A stretch of DNA of 64,000 nt from Bifidobacterium aquikefiri (GTDB taxonomy: Bacteria; Actinomycetota; Actinomycetes; Actinomycetales; Bifidobacteriaceae): the NCBI RefSeq assembly GCF_002259795.1, contig NZ_MWXA01000003.1, positions 62,001 through 126,000 on the forward strand. The letters are read 5' to 3'. Under the pieces are notes generated by a model, which worked only from the letters and a program-made list of their open reading frames with translations, did no database searches and was not told where the DNA came from. Positions 1 to 9,800 of the stretch are shown one piece after another. A program made the translations under genes and the position numbers. The first letter of the stretch is position 1, and every line of letters begins with the position of its first letter.

Positions 1-720
1 CCTAACACTGATGCGTATGCGGTAATACCGGGTAAAGGGATGATGATCGTTGATTGTGATCAGAGCCACGACGATGGACCCTCTGGAATACGGATTATTT
101 GCGATCTTCTGACTACGCATCATAACGAATCAGCCGATGAATTGGAGTCGGCAAGAACATTTCGCGTGCTGACACCTTCAGCGGGGTGGCATTTATACTA
201 CAAGATTCCTGATTGGTTATGCGGCCACCTTAAGGCAGCTTCGCATGTCAACGGGATACCGATAGATATTAAATGCGAACAGAAAGGTTATGTGGTTGGC
301 TCATACAGTCTCACATCCTCCGGGACTTATCTACCTAGAGTTGCCGCCTTCGACCGGGAAAACGGTTGTTACGGGACACCCAGAATCCCCGAAGCTCCAA
401 AAAGTCTGTGTGCATTCCTGATCGCAAACGGATATACGAATTTCATTCAAATCGAATCGAGACGGTCTGTAAATACGTGGAAATTCAATCAACCAGTTAC
501 GAACTCCATGCCAAATATAGATATGTCTTTGATACCAGAGGGAGAGAGAAATGATACCTTGTTCCGATGGTGTTTCGGGAGACTGACTAATCATCCAGAC
601 AATCGTGACCAGATTATTCGGGATACTTTGCAGCGAGGGAAGATTTCGGGATTGGCCGAAGTGGAAGTTGAAACAATTATAAAGAGTGCATTGCTCAGCT
701 CACAGGAGGTGAAGCAATGA
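1..720 (+). CDS. Primase-polymerase (prim-pol) of an integrative element, 5'-truncated by the window edge
   Basis: The frame is open from base 1, so the true start lies outside the window; the first internal ATG is at 40. The visible part has the acidic metal-binding motif VDCD, the motif TPSAGWHLYY, and IDIKCEQKGYVVG, which together are typical of the N-terminal bifunctional primase/polymerase family found in plasmids, phages and integrative elements. The last 60 residues, from GERNDTLFRW onward, resemble a primase C-terminal helical domain. Its stop overlaps the next start (ATGA, 717-720), so it is translationally coupled to a RepA-like helicase. I infer that the two genes form the replication module of the integrated element. 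The family call is firm; the size of the missing part is unknown. Confidence 0.85.
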   Translation, partial: PNTDAYAVIPGKGMMIVDCDQSHDDGPSGIRIICDLLTTHHNESADELESARTFRVLTPSAGWHLYYKIPDWLCGHLKAASHVNGIPIDIKCEQKGYVVGSYSLTSSGTYLPRVAAFDRENGCYGTPRIPEAPKSLCAFLIANGYTNFIQIESRRSVNTWKFNQPVTNSMPNIDMSLIPEGERNDTLFRWCFGRLTNHPDNRDQIIRDTLQRGKISGLAEVEVETIIKSALLSSQEVKQ

Positions 721-1817
721 ATAGTAAAATGGTCGTTCCAAGTACTGAGGAAGTTGACGAGATTATCCGGAATGTGCAAGGGAATGCAGAGCCAGACCAA
801 GCGCAATTTATTGGAAGTCCCCTGTCGGGGATGGTAAGTGCAAAGACTCTGATGGACAAGCAATATCCACCTATGATTGAACTTGTCCCGGGAATGATTG
901 TTTCAGGAACAGTCATTTTGGCTGCGGCACCAAAGATTGGTAAAAGCTGGCTTGTGCTGGGACTAGCCCTTGCGAGCGCAAACGGCGGCTTTGCCTTCGG
1001 AAGCGTTAAAGTCGAACCAAGGCCCGTGCTGTATCTTGCTTTGGAAGATGGGGAACGACGGCTTCAGCAAAGATTGCTCTCGCTCGGAGTTGTAGATCCT
1101 CCTGAGAACTTGTTCTTTATCACAGATCCCACTGAAGATGTCCCAACTGTTATAGATGCATTTTTGGAGGAGCATCAATCAGAACAGCCGCTTATCATTC
1201 TTGATACTTTGGGCAAGGTCTTACCTACAATTCCTGCTGTTAGGAATGAAAGTTCCTACGAGCGCGACTATCGAATAATGAGTGCGTTGAAAGCGTTGGT
1301 GGACAAGTACTACGGGTCAACACTGCTCATAGTTCACCACACAAGAAAGATGGGCGCCACAGATGCCGTGGAGACGATTTCAGGTACGAATGGTATCGCT
1401 GGAGCAGCAGATGCCATTATGACTCTTCAGCGACCACGAACATCTTCCGAAGGCATCTTGTTCGTGACGTCTCGTGACGCAGAGGAAGGGGAATATCAAA
1501 TGGCCTTTGCAAGTAATGGTTCGTGGACATTGACCGGTGGATCTGTGGATGCGGCAAAGAGAGCATTCGAAAGAGAGAAGCGTTCTGAGAACTTGGATAC
1601 GCGCTCGCAAACCATCTTGGATTGCGTTGAGCAGCATAGTAGTGGTATCACGCCCAAAGAAGTTACAGAGATCACGGGATTTGAGAGGAACATCGTAGAC
1701 ACGTACCTCAAACGCCTACTGGACAGTCAACGCATCCAAAAGGTCAAACGCGGAGTCTATGCACCGCTGACCTATCAACCTGAATTGACCGAGACAGAAG
1801 TGCAAGAAGTGTCATAA
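717..1817 (+). CDS. RepA-like AAA ATPase (replicative helicase family) with C-terminal winged helix
   Basis: This 366-residue protein belongs to the RecA-fold RepA/AAA_25 group. Walker A is APKIGKSW (about residues 71-78), followed by LYLALEDGERRLQQR, typical of hexameric RepA-like helicases. A Walker B-like strand IILDTLGKVLP and the sensor segment LLIVHHTRK come next. Residues about 300-355 (GITPKEVTEITGFERNIVDTYLKRLLD) look like a winged-helix DNA-binding domain. The ATG overlaps the primase stop by four bases and a GGAGGTG sequence lies just upstream. It probably unwinds or loads at the element's origin together with the primase. No origin iterons were recognised in the window; they may lie upstream of it. 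Confidence 0.85.
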   Translation: MNSKMVVPSTEEVDEIIRNVQGNAEPDQAQFIGSPLSGMVSAKTLMDKQYPPMIELVPGMIVSGTVILAAAPKIGKSWLVLGLALASANGGFAFGSVKVEPRPVLYLALEDGERRLQQRLLSLGVVDPPENLFFITDPTEDVPTVIDAFLEEHQSEQPLIILDTLGKVLPTIPAVRNESSYERDYRIMSALKALVDKYYGSTLLIVHHTRKMGATDAVETISGTNGIAGAADAIMTLQRPRTSSEGILFVTSRDAEEGEYQMAFASNGSWTLTGGSVDAAKRAFEREKRSENLDTRSQTILDCVEQHSSGITPKEVTEITGFERNIVDTYLKRLLDSQRIQKVKRGVYAPLTYQPELTETEVQEVS

Positions 1818-1841
1818 AATTCTTGCGCGAGAAAAAACCAC

Positions 1842-1881
1842 AAGCGTGCGGATGAGGTGGTTGTGTCGTTTCTGCACGCTT
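1842..1881. terminator. Possible hairpin between convergent genes
   Basis: AAGCGTGC (1842-1849) pairs with GCACGCTT (1874-1881) across a 24-base loop, between the convergent helicase and endonuclease genes. There is no clear U-tract on the plus side; a run of eight C follows. A role as bidirectional terminator is inferred from position only. Confidence 0.35.
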
Positions 1882-1893
1882 ACCCCCCCCTGT

Positions 1894-4065
1894 TTAGTAT
1901 GGTGCTTCCTCATATCCAATGGGGTCTTTCCAGTTGTCAGGGGGAATTATTTTGGCACTTACCCCAGCGTGGGTTTTGAGTAGCCACAGGAGATTAGTGC
2001 CGTCAATAAGCTCTAATGGCTTATCCTTCGCAAATTGATATGAAGCGGAGCCATATCCACTCGTGGTTACCAAGATTCCTTTAGTGGCGCCTTCATTTTG
2101 CATGGTTCCATAGAGATCGCGAACAGCAGCAACTCCAACCGTGTTTTTATAGCGTTTGGCTTGAATTACAATCTTTCCACCTAATACAGGCCTCGGATCA
2201 AAAGCTACGCAATCGACTCCACCATCTCGTGAGGGACGCGTCTGTCTTGTTTCAAGACCCATTTTTGAAAAGAGGTTTTGTACCAACGCTTCGAACTCAT
2301 ACGGATTGAGGCTCATTAAATTTGGCCTCTGATCTAATCCGCTCAGAGCGTCGGATTCGGAGACGAAGCGCGGATCGCTCATATCCATATTGATGATTGG
2401 TCTTACCGCTTGCACTTCTTCTGGGGAACTGGAGACTGTCGCGGAGAGATGCTTGAGACATTTATCGGGTTCGACCTCTGCTAGATTTAATTGATTGAAG
2501 TCTTCTACAGTCGTCTGGACGCTCAAAATACAGGGGCTGATTGCAAGACCTGTAGCTGGGTCAGTCGAGTGCACTATACCATTGAGACCAATAGTATCGA
2601 CAGTTCTACGGTGATCAGACGAACATATTTCATAGATTGCGCGAAGAGTAATTTGCGAAATAATGGATGTGTAGAGCTGACGGATGGCATGTTTGGACTG
2701 TTTAGTTATTCGAATGGAATCGGTGGAACGAATATATCGGTATGACTTAGCCGCAGGTATGACCTCGATATTTGGGAGTACTAGTTCCACCGCGAGCAGG
2801 TGCGATGATGCGTTGTATTGCAGCCTAAATTGGTTTGCGATCCAAGTCGGGTATCGAGAAGAATTTAACACAAAGGAAAAGAACTGTGTCACAGCTTCCG
2901 GCTCACATCTCAGAAAGGACTGTTCAAATACATCAACGGCCATATTAATTGATTTGGTTTTCCTTATAAGAGCATTGTTTGTTATTTGCCAGTCTTGTTT
3001 ATATTTTTTGAGAAGCTGCTTCCTTGACTCTGTTTTTCGTCTGTAAGTTAAGCAATCTTGACGATATTTTTCATCAATTTGGTTTAGACGCTCTCTATAC
3101 GATGCAATTCGACTTTCCAGGAACCAGCCTTTTGTTGGATGAGATGGATACGGTTCGCGGGTAGGCATTCGCAGTGGTTTGGTTAGGTCTGGATTTGGTG
3201 CGTAAGGTATTGGTTTTGATTCTCGTCTGACTTGAGAAAAATCGAAAGGCCGGTCCTTTCCGAAGACATTATTTAGTATTCTGCTTGATTCGTACATGAA
3301 TCGCTGAAGCTCTTGATTTTGTTGCCATGCCTCGAATTCGCGAGCAGTTGCGTTGACTGGTGCTTCTTCACTGAGAAGTGAAGGATTACTACCATTCAAT
3401 TCTGGGCCGGGGTGAGATGTTACTCGATACGACGACTGAGGAATACGAGTTTGCGAAGGGCCGCTGTGAGAAGATCGGGAATGGTCAGAGTTGACCTCTC
3501 CTTTGAAAAAAGCCAGCACAGCTTGGAGATCCTGTGGCTGAACGAGCACCTCGCGAGCGCGACTGCCTTCCGAGGGGCCGACAATGCCGCGATCCTCAAG
3601 TATATCCATTAGTCTCCCGGATTGTGCAAATCCAGTTCGTAGCTTGCGCTGCAACATTGAAATAGAACCGAATTGTGAAGTAATAACCAACGACGCTGCC
3701 TGAAGCAGAATATCCATGTCATCACCGATATCGTCAGTCTCTGCACGGTCGTTAGTTCGATTTTGATTATATGCAGATTTTAATGCTGCAAGATATGTTT
3801 TTTTATCGGTATCGAGCCGGTCTTGGATGAGTGTATATAGTTCGGTTTGTTCACAGGGTTTTGCATCGGCAGCTTCTTCTAGCGCGGGGACTCTGGCATC
3901 TATTGCTTCAGGTATTAATTCGATATCTTGTGGAAGTTCGGATGCCTGAAATTCATTAGTTTGAGACTGGTCTGAGTCCGATGGTTTTACAACATCAGCG
4001 ATGTTTTCGAGATTTTGCATAAGATCTACGCTGCTAGTTTCGTAAGATTTCCACAGATTGGTCAT
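1894..4065 (-). CDS. Mrr-type restriction endonuclease with an FtsK-gamma-like DNA-binding domain
   Basis: This 723-residue protein ends in an Mrr_cat nuclease fold (about 586-700). It begins [17 protein letters not shown] and continues with GGVD (D618) and IVIQAKRY (Q635, K637), the D...QxK catalytic pattern of the PD-(D/E)xK Mrr family. Residues about 115-175 ([11 protein letters not shown]...[38 protein letters not shown]) closely resemble the gamma winged-helix domain of FtsK/SpoIIIE translocases, which reads KOPS/SRS polarity sequences. The long middle (about 240-560) holds a Pro-rich stretch and a charged, coiled-coil-like segment. There is no ATPase motor. The start is supported by AAGGTGAT seven bases upstream. 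No methyltransferase is visible nearby, so it may be a modification-dependent or element-protecting nuclease. Function is inference; both domain calls rest on clear motifs. Confidence 0.8.
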   Translation of the reverse strand: MTNLWKSYETSSVDLMQNLENIADVVKPSDSDQSQTNEFQASELPQDIELIPEAIDARVPALEEAADAKPCEQTELYTLIQDRLDTDKKTYLAALKSAYNQNRTNDRAETDDIGDDMDILLQAASLVITSQFGSISMLQRKLRTGFAQSGRLMDILEDRGIVGPSEGSRAREVLVQPQDLQAVLAFFKGEVNSDHSRSSHSGPSQTRIPQSSYRVTSHPGPELNGSNPSLLSEEAPVNATAREFEAWQQNQELQRFMYESSRILNNVFGKDRPFDFSQVRRESKPIPYAPNPDLTKPLRMPTREPYPSHPTKGWFLESRIASYRERLNQIDEKYRQDCLTYRRKTESRKQLLKKYKQDWQITNNALIRKTKSINMAVDVFEQSFLRCEPEAVTQFFSFVLNSSRYPTWIANQFRLQYNASSHLLAVELVLPNIEVIPAAKSYRYIRSTDSIRITKQSKHAIRQLYTSIISQITLRAIYEICSSDHRRTVDTIGLNGIVHSTDPATGLAISPCILSVQTTVEDFNQLNLAEVEPDKCLKHLSATVSSSPEEVQAVRPIINMDMSDPRFVSESDALSGLDQRPNLMSLNPYEFEALVQNLFSKMGLETRQTRPSRDGGVDCVAFDPRPVLGGKIVIQAKRYKNTVGVAAVRDLYGTMQNEGATKGILVTTSGYGSASYQFAKDKPLELIDGTNLLWLLKTHAGVSAKIIPPDNWKDPIGYEEAPY

Positions 4066-4186
4066 GTGCTATCACCTTGCTTATCCAAGCAGTCGCGCTT
4101 TGTGTCGCTTGTGACTGCTTGTTCCCTGTCTCTTTACATATGATAATACTCAGTCTGCTAGGTGGGGCAGCCTCCGCACATGCAGA

Positions 4187-4393
4187 TTAACTTTCGAAGC
4201 CCTTGGGCTTGTGTGAATTGCAGAATCTGGTGTGATTACAGCGAGGGCACTTCATAAAGTGAGCGATAATCAGTGTGACACCACAGGTGCATAGATGGAG
4301 TAACCACACCCAGCTTGCACGGCCAATTCCTTTTGCACCTTGGTTGCATTTGACACAATCCAAGCATGGTTGATATGAGAATGTACTTTTCAT
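4187..4393 (-). CDS. Small Cys-rich zinc-ribbon-like protein with a hydrophobic segment
   Basis: This 68-residue protein has CLDCVKC near the N-terminus and CPRCNHTRFC near the C-terminus, a paired-Cys arrangement that could bind zinc. Between them is a hydrophobic stretch (SWVWLLHLCTCGVTLIIAHF) that may span or touch the membrane. A strong AAGGAG lies five bases before the ATG, which is why I accept so short a gene. It is transcribed away from the XRE regulator and toward the endonuclease gene, about 120 bases upstream of it, so the two may be co-transcribed. I recognise no specific family. Confidence 0.65.
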   Translation of the reverse strand: MKSTFSYQPCLDCVKCNQGAKGIGRASWVWLLHLCTCGVTLIIAHFMKCPRCNHTRFCNSHKPKGFES

Positions 4394-4420
4394 GAGGACT
4401 CCTTGAAATGAAAATAGTCA

Positions 4421-4463
4421 GTGTTGACTATCAAACACGGATTATAATCCGTGGACCTATAAT
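4421..4463. promoter_or_regulatory. Divergent promoter region with a perfect 18-bp palindrome
   Basis: Positions 4436-4453 read CACGGATTATAATCCGTG, a perfect palindrome, with TATAAT at its centre. A second TATAAT lies at 4458-4463 and a TTGACT at 4424-4429. An imperfect dyad GTGTT...AACAC (4421-4438) overlaps the left side. The region lies between the divergent Cys-rich gene and the XRE regulator, so it is a natural operator for the regulator. The dyad is seen directly; the binding protein is inferred. Confidence 0.6.
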
Positions 4464-4486
4464 CCTCAAATTGCTTCTGTCTAGAT

Positions 4487-4750
4487 ATGAGAAATGATGA
4501 GCGGCATGAATCTGAACGAATTGCATTTGGGCGCGCAATAGTGGCGGCAAGAAAGCGCATTGGAGTTAGCCAAGAGCAATTGGCTAATGAAGCTCAGATA
4601 GATCGGTCATATATGGGCCGGATTGAACGCGGAGAGCAGTCAGTTAGTTTTGACAAGATTCTCGATGTATCTCGTGCATTGGGTATTTCACCTGCGGCGC
4701 TATTCGAATCAATGATGGAACAGGATGAATCGTCATCGGCTTTGAACTAG
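4487..4750 (+). CDS. XRE-family helix-turn-helix regulator
   Basis: This 87-residue single-domain protein has a Cro/CI-type HTH at about residues 13-70. The pattern RKRIGVSQEQLANEAQIDRSYMGRIERGEQSVSFDKILDVSRALGISP is the canonical five-helix fold. It has no oligomerisation or peptidase domain, so it is likely a simple dimeric repressor of the SinR/Cro type. It is divergent from the Cys-rich gene, with a palindrome between them, and its stop lies 13 bases from the convergent integrase stop. I infer control of the element's own genes. Confidence 0.85.
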   Translation: MRNDERHESERIAFGRAIVAARKRIGVSQEQLANEAQIDRSYMGRIERGEQSVSFDKILDVSRALGISPAALFESMMEQDESSSALN

Positions 4751-4763
4751 TCGAAACATGTCC

Positions 4764-6212
4764 TTACTGTTCGGATTCTTGAGTATCGGTCTGATCTGAT
4801 GTGCGTACTGCGTGCGAGATTACCTTGGCAAGAACGTCAGAAGGTAATGCTGCCATGACCTCACGCTTTTTGGCATCCGGCACTGTACCGAGTGCGGCCA
4901 ACACATCTGAAAGCGAGGCTTCGAGCGGGGATTCATCAGAAGTAGTGACGTCCCGTTGAGTGGGGAGGAAAGCGGCGTTGATGTTTGTCAAGGTTCGCTG
5001 TTTATTGGATTGACTTTCATGCTGGTAATTGAAAGCCGTTGTGTCGATTGCGTGTCCGGCCATATTCTTTACTGTTCCAAGCGAGGCACCTGCTTCAACA
5101 GCCTTGCTTAGCGCAGTGTGCCTGAGGTCATAGAATCGCATACCGATCAGACGTGGGACACTCTGAATTGCCCTGTACCAAGCGTTCCTGACTGTCTGTT
5201 GTTTGACTAGTCCTCCCGTTCTCGGTGCAGTAAAGACTGGCGAATCGGGGGCACCTTCCACATATGCGTCAAGGTGCTTGTATATGTGATCGAGCAGGAA
5301 TTCGGGGATATCCAAATCCCGAACGCTCGTCTCAGTTTTTGTGGTGCCAAGGATCACAACTCTGTGATTGTCTTGCAGCACCTCTTTTGCACTTCGTTCA
5401 ATATGCAACATTGGGGTATCTGTGTCTAGGTCAAAATCCTTGCGTTGCAATCCAAGGCATTCTCCTTCTCGCAGTCCCATGACTCCGCACAAATACACTG
5501 ATAACCGCAGCCACTGAGGCATTGAATTATAAATCGTATCCAATTCCTCGGGTTCTGCGATTAACGGTTCTTTCTTACGCTGTGGGCGCGGGATGGTAAA
5601 TGAACACGGGTTGATCTTGATAAGCGTGTCGCCATTACTGTTGATGGGTTTGGTTCTAGCTTGGGCAAAGATGCCAGAAAGCAACTCATAGACGTGCTTG
5701 CGAGCGCTCGCACCATGCCCGCCTTTCCTCACGGGGAAGGAGCTGTACCAGTGTTGTACATCGTCGGAAGTGATAGCAGTCATGGCTCTATCGCCAAAAG
5801 TGGGGATGAGGTAGAGACGCAGATATTCGCGATACTTATTCTTTGTGGTTTCTTGGAGCGGTTCACCATTTCGTTTGTGATGGTTCTCAACATATTCGGT
5901 CGCGTACTCAGAGAAGGAGATGGCGTGGATGCGCTCGCGAGATTTCGCTATCTGAGGGGGTGTCCAAGTATTGTTTTCGACAGATTGGATTGCGTTATCG
6001 AGCCAGACACTGGCATCATATTCCTGTTCCAGCCGGAACGTCTTGTATTGACGTTTGGGCAGATTCGGCCATTTTTCGAAAGCCCACAGTGGCGTTAGAT
6101 AAGAGCATTCGATGTATTTGTATGTCCGGCCGCCGCGTTTTCCAATCTTTTGTATCATGCGACCGCTGCTTCGGCGCTGTCGTCTCGTAACTTTGACTCG
6201 TGGTGTAGCCAT
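4764..6212 (-). CDS. int: Tyrosine recombinase integrase
   Basis: I place the start at 6212 (ATG, protein MATPRVKVTRRQ, 482 residues) because AGAGAGG precedes it closely; a start at 6257 is in frame but has no comparable site. The N-terminal arm-binding region is followed by a SAM-like core-binding domain (about 85-190, FSEYATEYVENHHKRNGEPL onward). The catalytic domain has the first Arg in GLREGECLGLQ, the box FYDLRHTALSKAVEAG (H-x-x-R type motif), GHAIDTT and the nucleophile Tyr in FNYQHES. A tail of about 90 residues follows. It sits directly downstream of the 3' end of tRNA-Ser, the usual arrangement for tRNA-targeting elements. No excisionase is recognised in the window. Confidence 0.95.
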   Translation of the reverse strand: MATPRVKVTRRQRRSSGRMIQKIGKRGGRTYKYIECSYLTPLWAFEKWPNLPKRQYKTFRLEQEYDASVWLDNAIQSVENNTWTPPQIAKSRERIHAISFSEYATEYVENHHKRNGEPLQETTKNKYREYLRLYLIPTFGDRAMTAITSDDVQHWYSSFPVRKGGHGASARKHVYELLSGIFAQARTKPINSNGDTLIKINPCSFTIPRPQRKKEPLIAEPEELDTIYNSMPQWLRLSVYLCGVMGLREGECLGLQRKDFDLDTDTPMLHIERSAKEVLQDNHRVVILGTTKTETSVRDLDIPEFLLDHIYKHLDAYVEGAPDSPVFTAPRTGGLVKQQTVRNAWYRAIQSVPRLIGMRFYDLRHTALSKAVEAGASLGTVKNMAGHAIDTTAFNYQHESQSNKQRTLTNINAAFLPTQRDVTTSDESPLEASLSDVLAALGTVPDAKKREVMAALPSDVLAKVISHAVRTSDQTDTQESEQ

Positions 6213-6373
6213 ATTGGCCTCTCTTAAGTGGGTAACGGTGAAGAGGGGAGAAAACAACCTACTTATTTACCCACTAGTTTACCGCGTTCTACGCTCTTAC
6301 ATGCGGTATTATGCATGATTTGATTCAGCGCCTGGTATGCCAACATGCCTAGAATTAAGCCAGAATCCGCATG

Positions 6374-6406
6374 AAAAAAGGGCTTCGATCTTTCAATCGA
6401 AACCCT
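6374..6406 (-). terminator. Rho-independent terminator of tRNA-Ser
   Basis: Read on the minus strand just after the tRNA, AGGGTTTCGATT and AGATCGAAGCCCT form a long stem with a short loop, followed by six T. It lies on the integrase side of the tRNA 3' end, so it may be element-borne or part of the retained attachment site. Confidence 0.8.
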
Positions 6407-6408
6407 GA

Positions 6409-6440
6409 TGGCGGAGGATACGAGATTCGAACTCGTGAGG
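6409..6440. other. Probable attachment site (att) at the 3' end of tRNA-Ser
   Basis: The integrase gene ends its 5' side about 200 bases from the 3' end of tRNA-Ser, and the accessory genes all lie on that side. By analogy with tRNA-targeting tyrosine recombinases, the core site should be a copy of the tRNA 3' half (T-arm to CCA). The matching copy should lie left of base 1, outside the window. Position is inferred; no direct repeat can be shown here. Confidence 0.5.
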
Positions 6441-6496
6441 CTGTTACACCAACACGCTTTCCAAGCGTGCGCCATAGACCACTAGGCGAATCCTCC
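6409..6496 (-). tRNA. tRNA-Ser (anticodon GGA)
   Basis: The minus strand folds as a class II tRNA. The acceptor GGAGGAT pairs with ATCCTCC; the anticodon loop is CTTGGAAAG, with GGA between CGCTT and AAGCG; there is a long variable arm, and a T-loop in GAGTTCGAATCTC. The terminal CCA is encoded (6409-6411). It is intact although an element is integrated next to it, so the element must restore the 3' end. Confidence 0.97.
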
Positions 6497-6806
6497 ATGC
6501 AGTAACACCGGTTGAACATCACCGATATTTATGCAACCTGAAAACGATAACACAAGATATGGATGAATGGTCAATACGTCTTTGCGTGTCTTCGAGGCGG
6601 GCATTCTTATTCTTCATGGCAGACGACGAAGGAATCATTTGACAAATGAATGGGCAATGAACCTGAAGTAAATATTCGTCAATCGAAGATGAAATCTTAA
6701 GGATGTCTGTATGCCGCCGAGCCAGGCTCACGTATGGTCAACCGTGTTGGTAAAGGGGAAAACTGTGTTCTCAATAACGAGATTCACAGAAAATGGAAGG
6801 AAAAGT
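6497..6806. other. Intergenic region between tRNA-Ser and the surface-protein gene
   Basis: This stretch must contain the divergent promoters for tRNA-Ser (minus) and the 1728-residue surface protein (plus). I see no gene with a convincing ribosome binding site and no clear repeat. An in-frame upstream extension of the surface protein begins at 6711 but would precede its signal peptide, so I leave it as untranslated leader. Confidence 0.5.
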
Positions 6807-9800
6807 ATGAGGTCGAGGGGGAAGAAGTTTGCCGGCCGCGTTATGCAATCGATGTCTGCGTTGATTGCATCTGCATTGGCGCTCACTGGTGTGCTGGTTG
6901 CAACACCAGTGCAGGCGGCAGAAACAAGCCAGGCGAGCATCACTGGAGCGATGCCTGTGGTCATAACCGAACTTGCAGTGAAGACTGCCAACGGCACATT
7001 TACTGATGCGAATGGTACGAAGCAGTTGGTCAACATCGGGGAATTCATCGAGCTCACGAATGTCAGCGAGAAGCCGGTGAGTGTGAGCGACCTGAGTCTG
7101 AGCTATAACGGCGTTGACTGGACACCAGAAGCTTTCGATGCGGCGGCCGGTGGCAATGCGCAGAATCCTCAGATTCCAGCCAAAAGCTCGATAGTTCTCT
7201 GGGATAACTACGCAAACGTGACTGCCGAAGGCATCACACCACGACTCATCACGGGCGATGACTTCAATGCATTCTGGAAAGAACGCACGCAGACAGATCC
7301 GAAACTGGTGATGAATTCCACGCTCTTCACGATCTCCAAGGGAGCGGGAATGGCAAATACAAGTCAGCGGACCCTTGTGCTGACGCAAAAGTCGACCAAT
7401 GCAACGAATACGGTGAACTATTCCACCAGCGGTGATGTGGACACCACCATCGACTATGCATATAGTGAGCAAGGCACCGGCAAACTTTCTCTGAACAACG
7501 CAGCCACTCCAGGAACAACTATTGAAGGTCAAGTTCCCGCCTCTTGGCCAGCCGTCAGCGGACGCAAGGTAACGGTGACCGACATTTCCAATGCTCCCAA
7601 GAGCGCTGCGGATTCCGATGCCATCAAGCTGGCAGCCAAGGTTGAGTCATCAGATGGCGATTCCTCAATCGGTTCAGTGCGTCTCTATATCAAGACCAAC
7701 GTCGACAGCAGCTATTCGGATTCTTCGTTTGATGGAATTAAGAATAACGATGAATGGTCCTTCACCATTCCAGCTGGCACGCTCACCGGGAAAACCAGCA
7801 TTTCCTATGAATTCGTGGCCAAGGATGTTGACGGTGTGCAGACTGCAAGTGAGCCGGCAACAATCGCTCTGACCGCCAAACCATCTGATCAGTATGGCAA
7901 GGCGACGGTTCCCTTGGTCATTACCGAAATTGCTCCCGATACCGCTAATGTTGGCGTCTCTGATGGGTATGAATTCATTGAAGTCACCAATGTTGCAGAC
8001 AAGACCATCAATTTTTCCGATAATTACACGCTGTATTACAGCTATCCCGATCAGGGAGACAGCGGCGACGTCGAATGGCCGGCATCACAGAGTTCCATCA
8101 CCATTGCAGCAGGCGCTTCGATTGTATTCTGGATCAAGAACGGTCCGAACAATGATCTGACCGCTGTAGACTTCAATAATAATTTCGGGCTCAAGGGCAG
8201 CAAGGCGCTGAGCCTTGGGGCGAACCTCTTCGAGATTTCGTCTGCTGGCATGGCCAATAATTCGGCACGTGTACTCAAGATCGAGACGAAGACCAAAACC
8301 TTGATTTCCAGCGCAGCGTACCCAGACAATGCATCGACCAATCTCACCGGTGATACGCATTCCCTGCAGTACTCCTATACGGCAGGCCAGAGCGAGACCA
8401 AACTGGTGAGAAGTGATCAGGATCCCACGCCCGGATTTGTTCAAGACAATGACATTCGCGCAACGGCATACACATATCCTGCGATTACCGCTGCACCGGA
8501 TGTGATTGACAACACTCCAACCGCATTCGGAAGCGACCAAGATCTGGCATTCTCGTTCGATATCACATCAAAGGTTGCGCTGAACCGAGTCACCCTGTTC
8601 GTTCGGCATGCAGGCGAGAGTGACTTTACCTCGCATAATCTTGTGAAACCGGCTGGAAGCGACACGTACAGCTATACCGAGAACAAGATCGATCTCATTC
8701 GTGTCAAGAACGTTGAATATTACCTCGAAATCTCCGATGGTATCAATCCGAAATTCACCGAAGCCACAAAAGCAGTCATCAACAGTGATTTCACCGATTC
8801 AACGGTTCGGCTGAATGTCAAGGATGGGCAATTCGTTCGTGGAAAGGCCACGCTGCGTGGTACCGGCACAAGCTCCAATGACATGCCAAGGCTCTCCATT
8901 GATGGCGATGGTGTGGATTCAGACAAGGTCAGCAACTCCCTTGAATCCGAACCATACATTGCCGCTGAAATAACGCAGACGGACATCTTCTTCTTCAATT
9001 CCTTTACCACGAAGACCACCATTAGCGGGACTCCAACGGAGGAGGATTGGAAAGACAACGTCATCGGGAGCTTTGATGATGGAACCTACGGTGATACGCA
9101 AACCGTCTCGTTCCCCGTTCCGCTCGATCAGATTCACGATAACAAGCTGTCTCTCTACATGAATGCAGGCACCAAATCGAGTGCCACTGACATTCTTGAT
9201 GACCAGGGCAATGTGAATACCGAGAATGCTGACAATTATCTTGCATCGAACATTCGACTCGTGCTTCCTGATGGTACCCATCTCAAGGTCAGCAAGGCCG
9301 TGGCTGCCGTCAGTCCAGGAGCAAGCGGAGTGGTGTCGGACAAGGATGTTACCGATGAAGTTGCCAACGCAACGAATTCAATCAAGATCGGCGATTCTGC
9401 AGGGCAATATGAATATATTCGCCTTGATTTCAGCATCGATCCCGCTTCCGTCAGATCACAGCAATACACGTGGGATACCACCAAGGCGGCGGATGGAGAA
9501 CATACGGTACAGGCGACCGCCGATGCCGGCGATGCACAGGCCAAGGTGGTTGTGGACAATACCAAGCCCTCGATTGATCCTGAACTGTCAGCAGACAAGA
9601 GCACTTCGAATACGCTCCGAGGCAACATCGTTATCAATGCGAAGGCAAGCGATGAGACTTCCGGCATTCCAAATTCAGGCGAATCTGGAGCATTGAGTGC
9701 AACGTTGTCTGATGGCGCTGGTGAGGCGAAGAGCATCACATTGCCATACAGCACCGCCTCGTCGAAGCTGCCGGCCGGCTTGCATACCGTTACCTTCACG

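Noticed and set aside
1883-1890. Run of eight C next to the endonuclease stop codon
   Set aside because: It lies outside both reading frames, so slippage there cannot switch the protein on or off.
6771-7532. Long open frame opposite the surface-protein gene
   Set aside because: It is rich in Cys, Arg and His, has no ribosome binding site and no signature, and mirrors codon bias of the true gene on the other strand.
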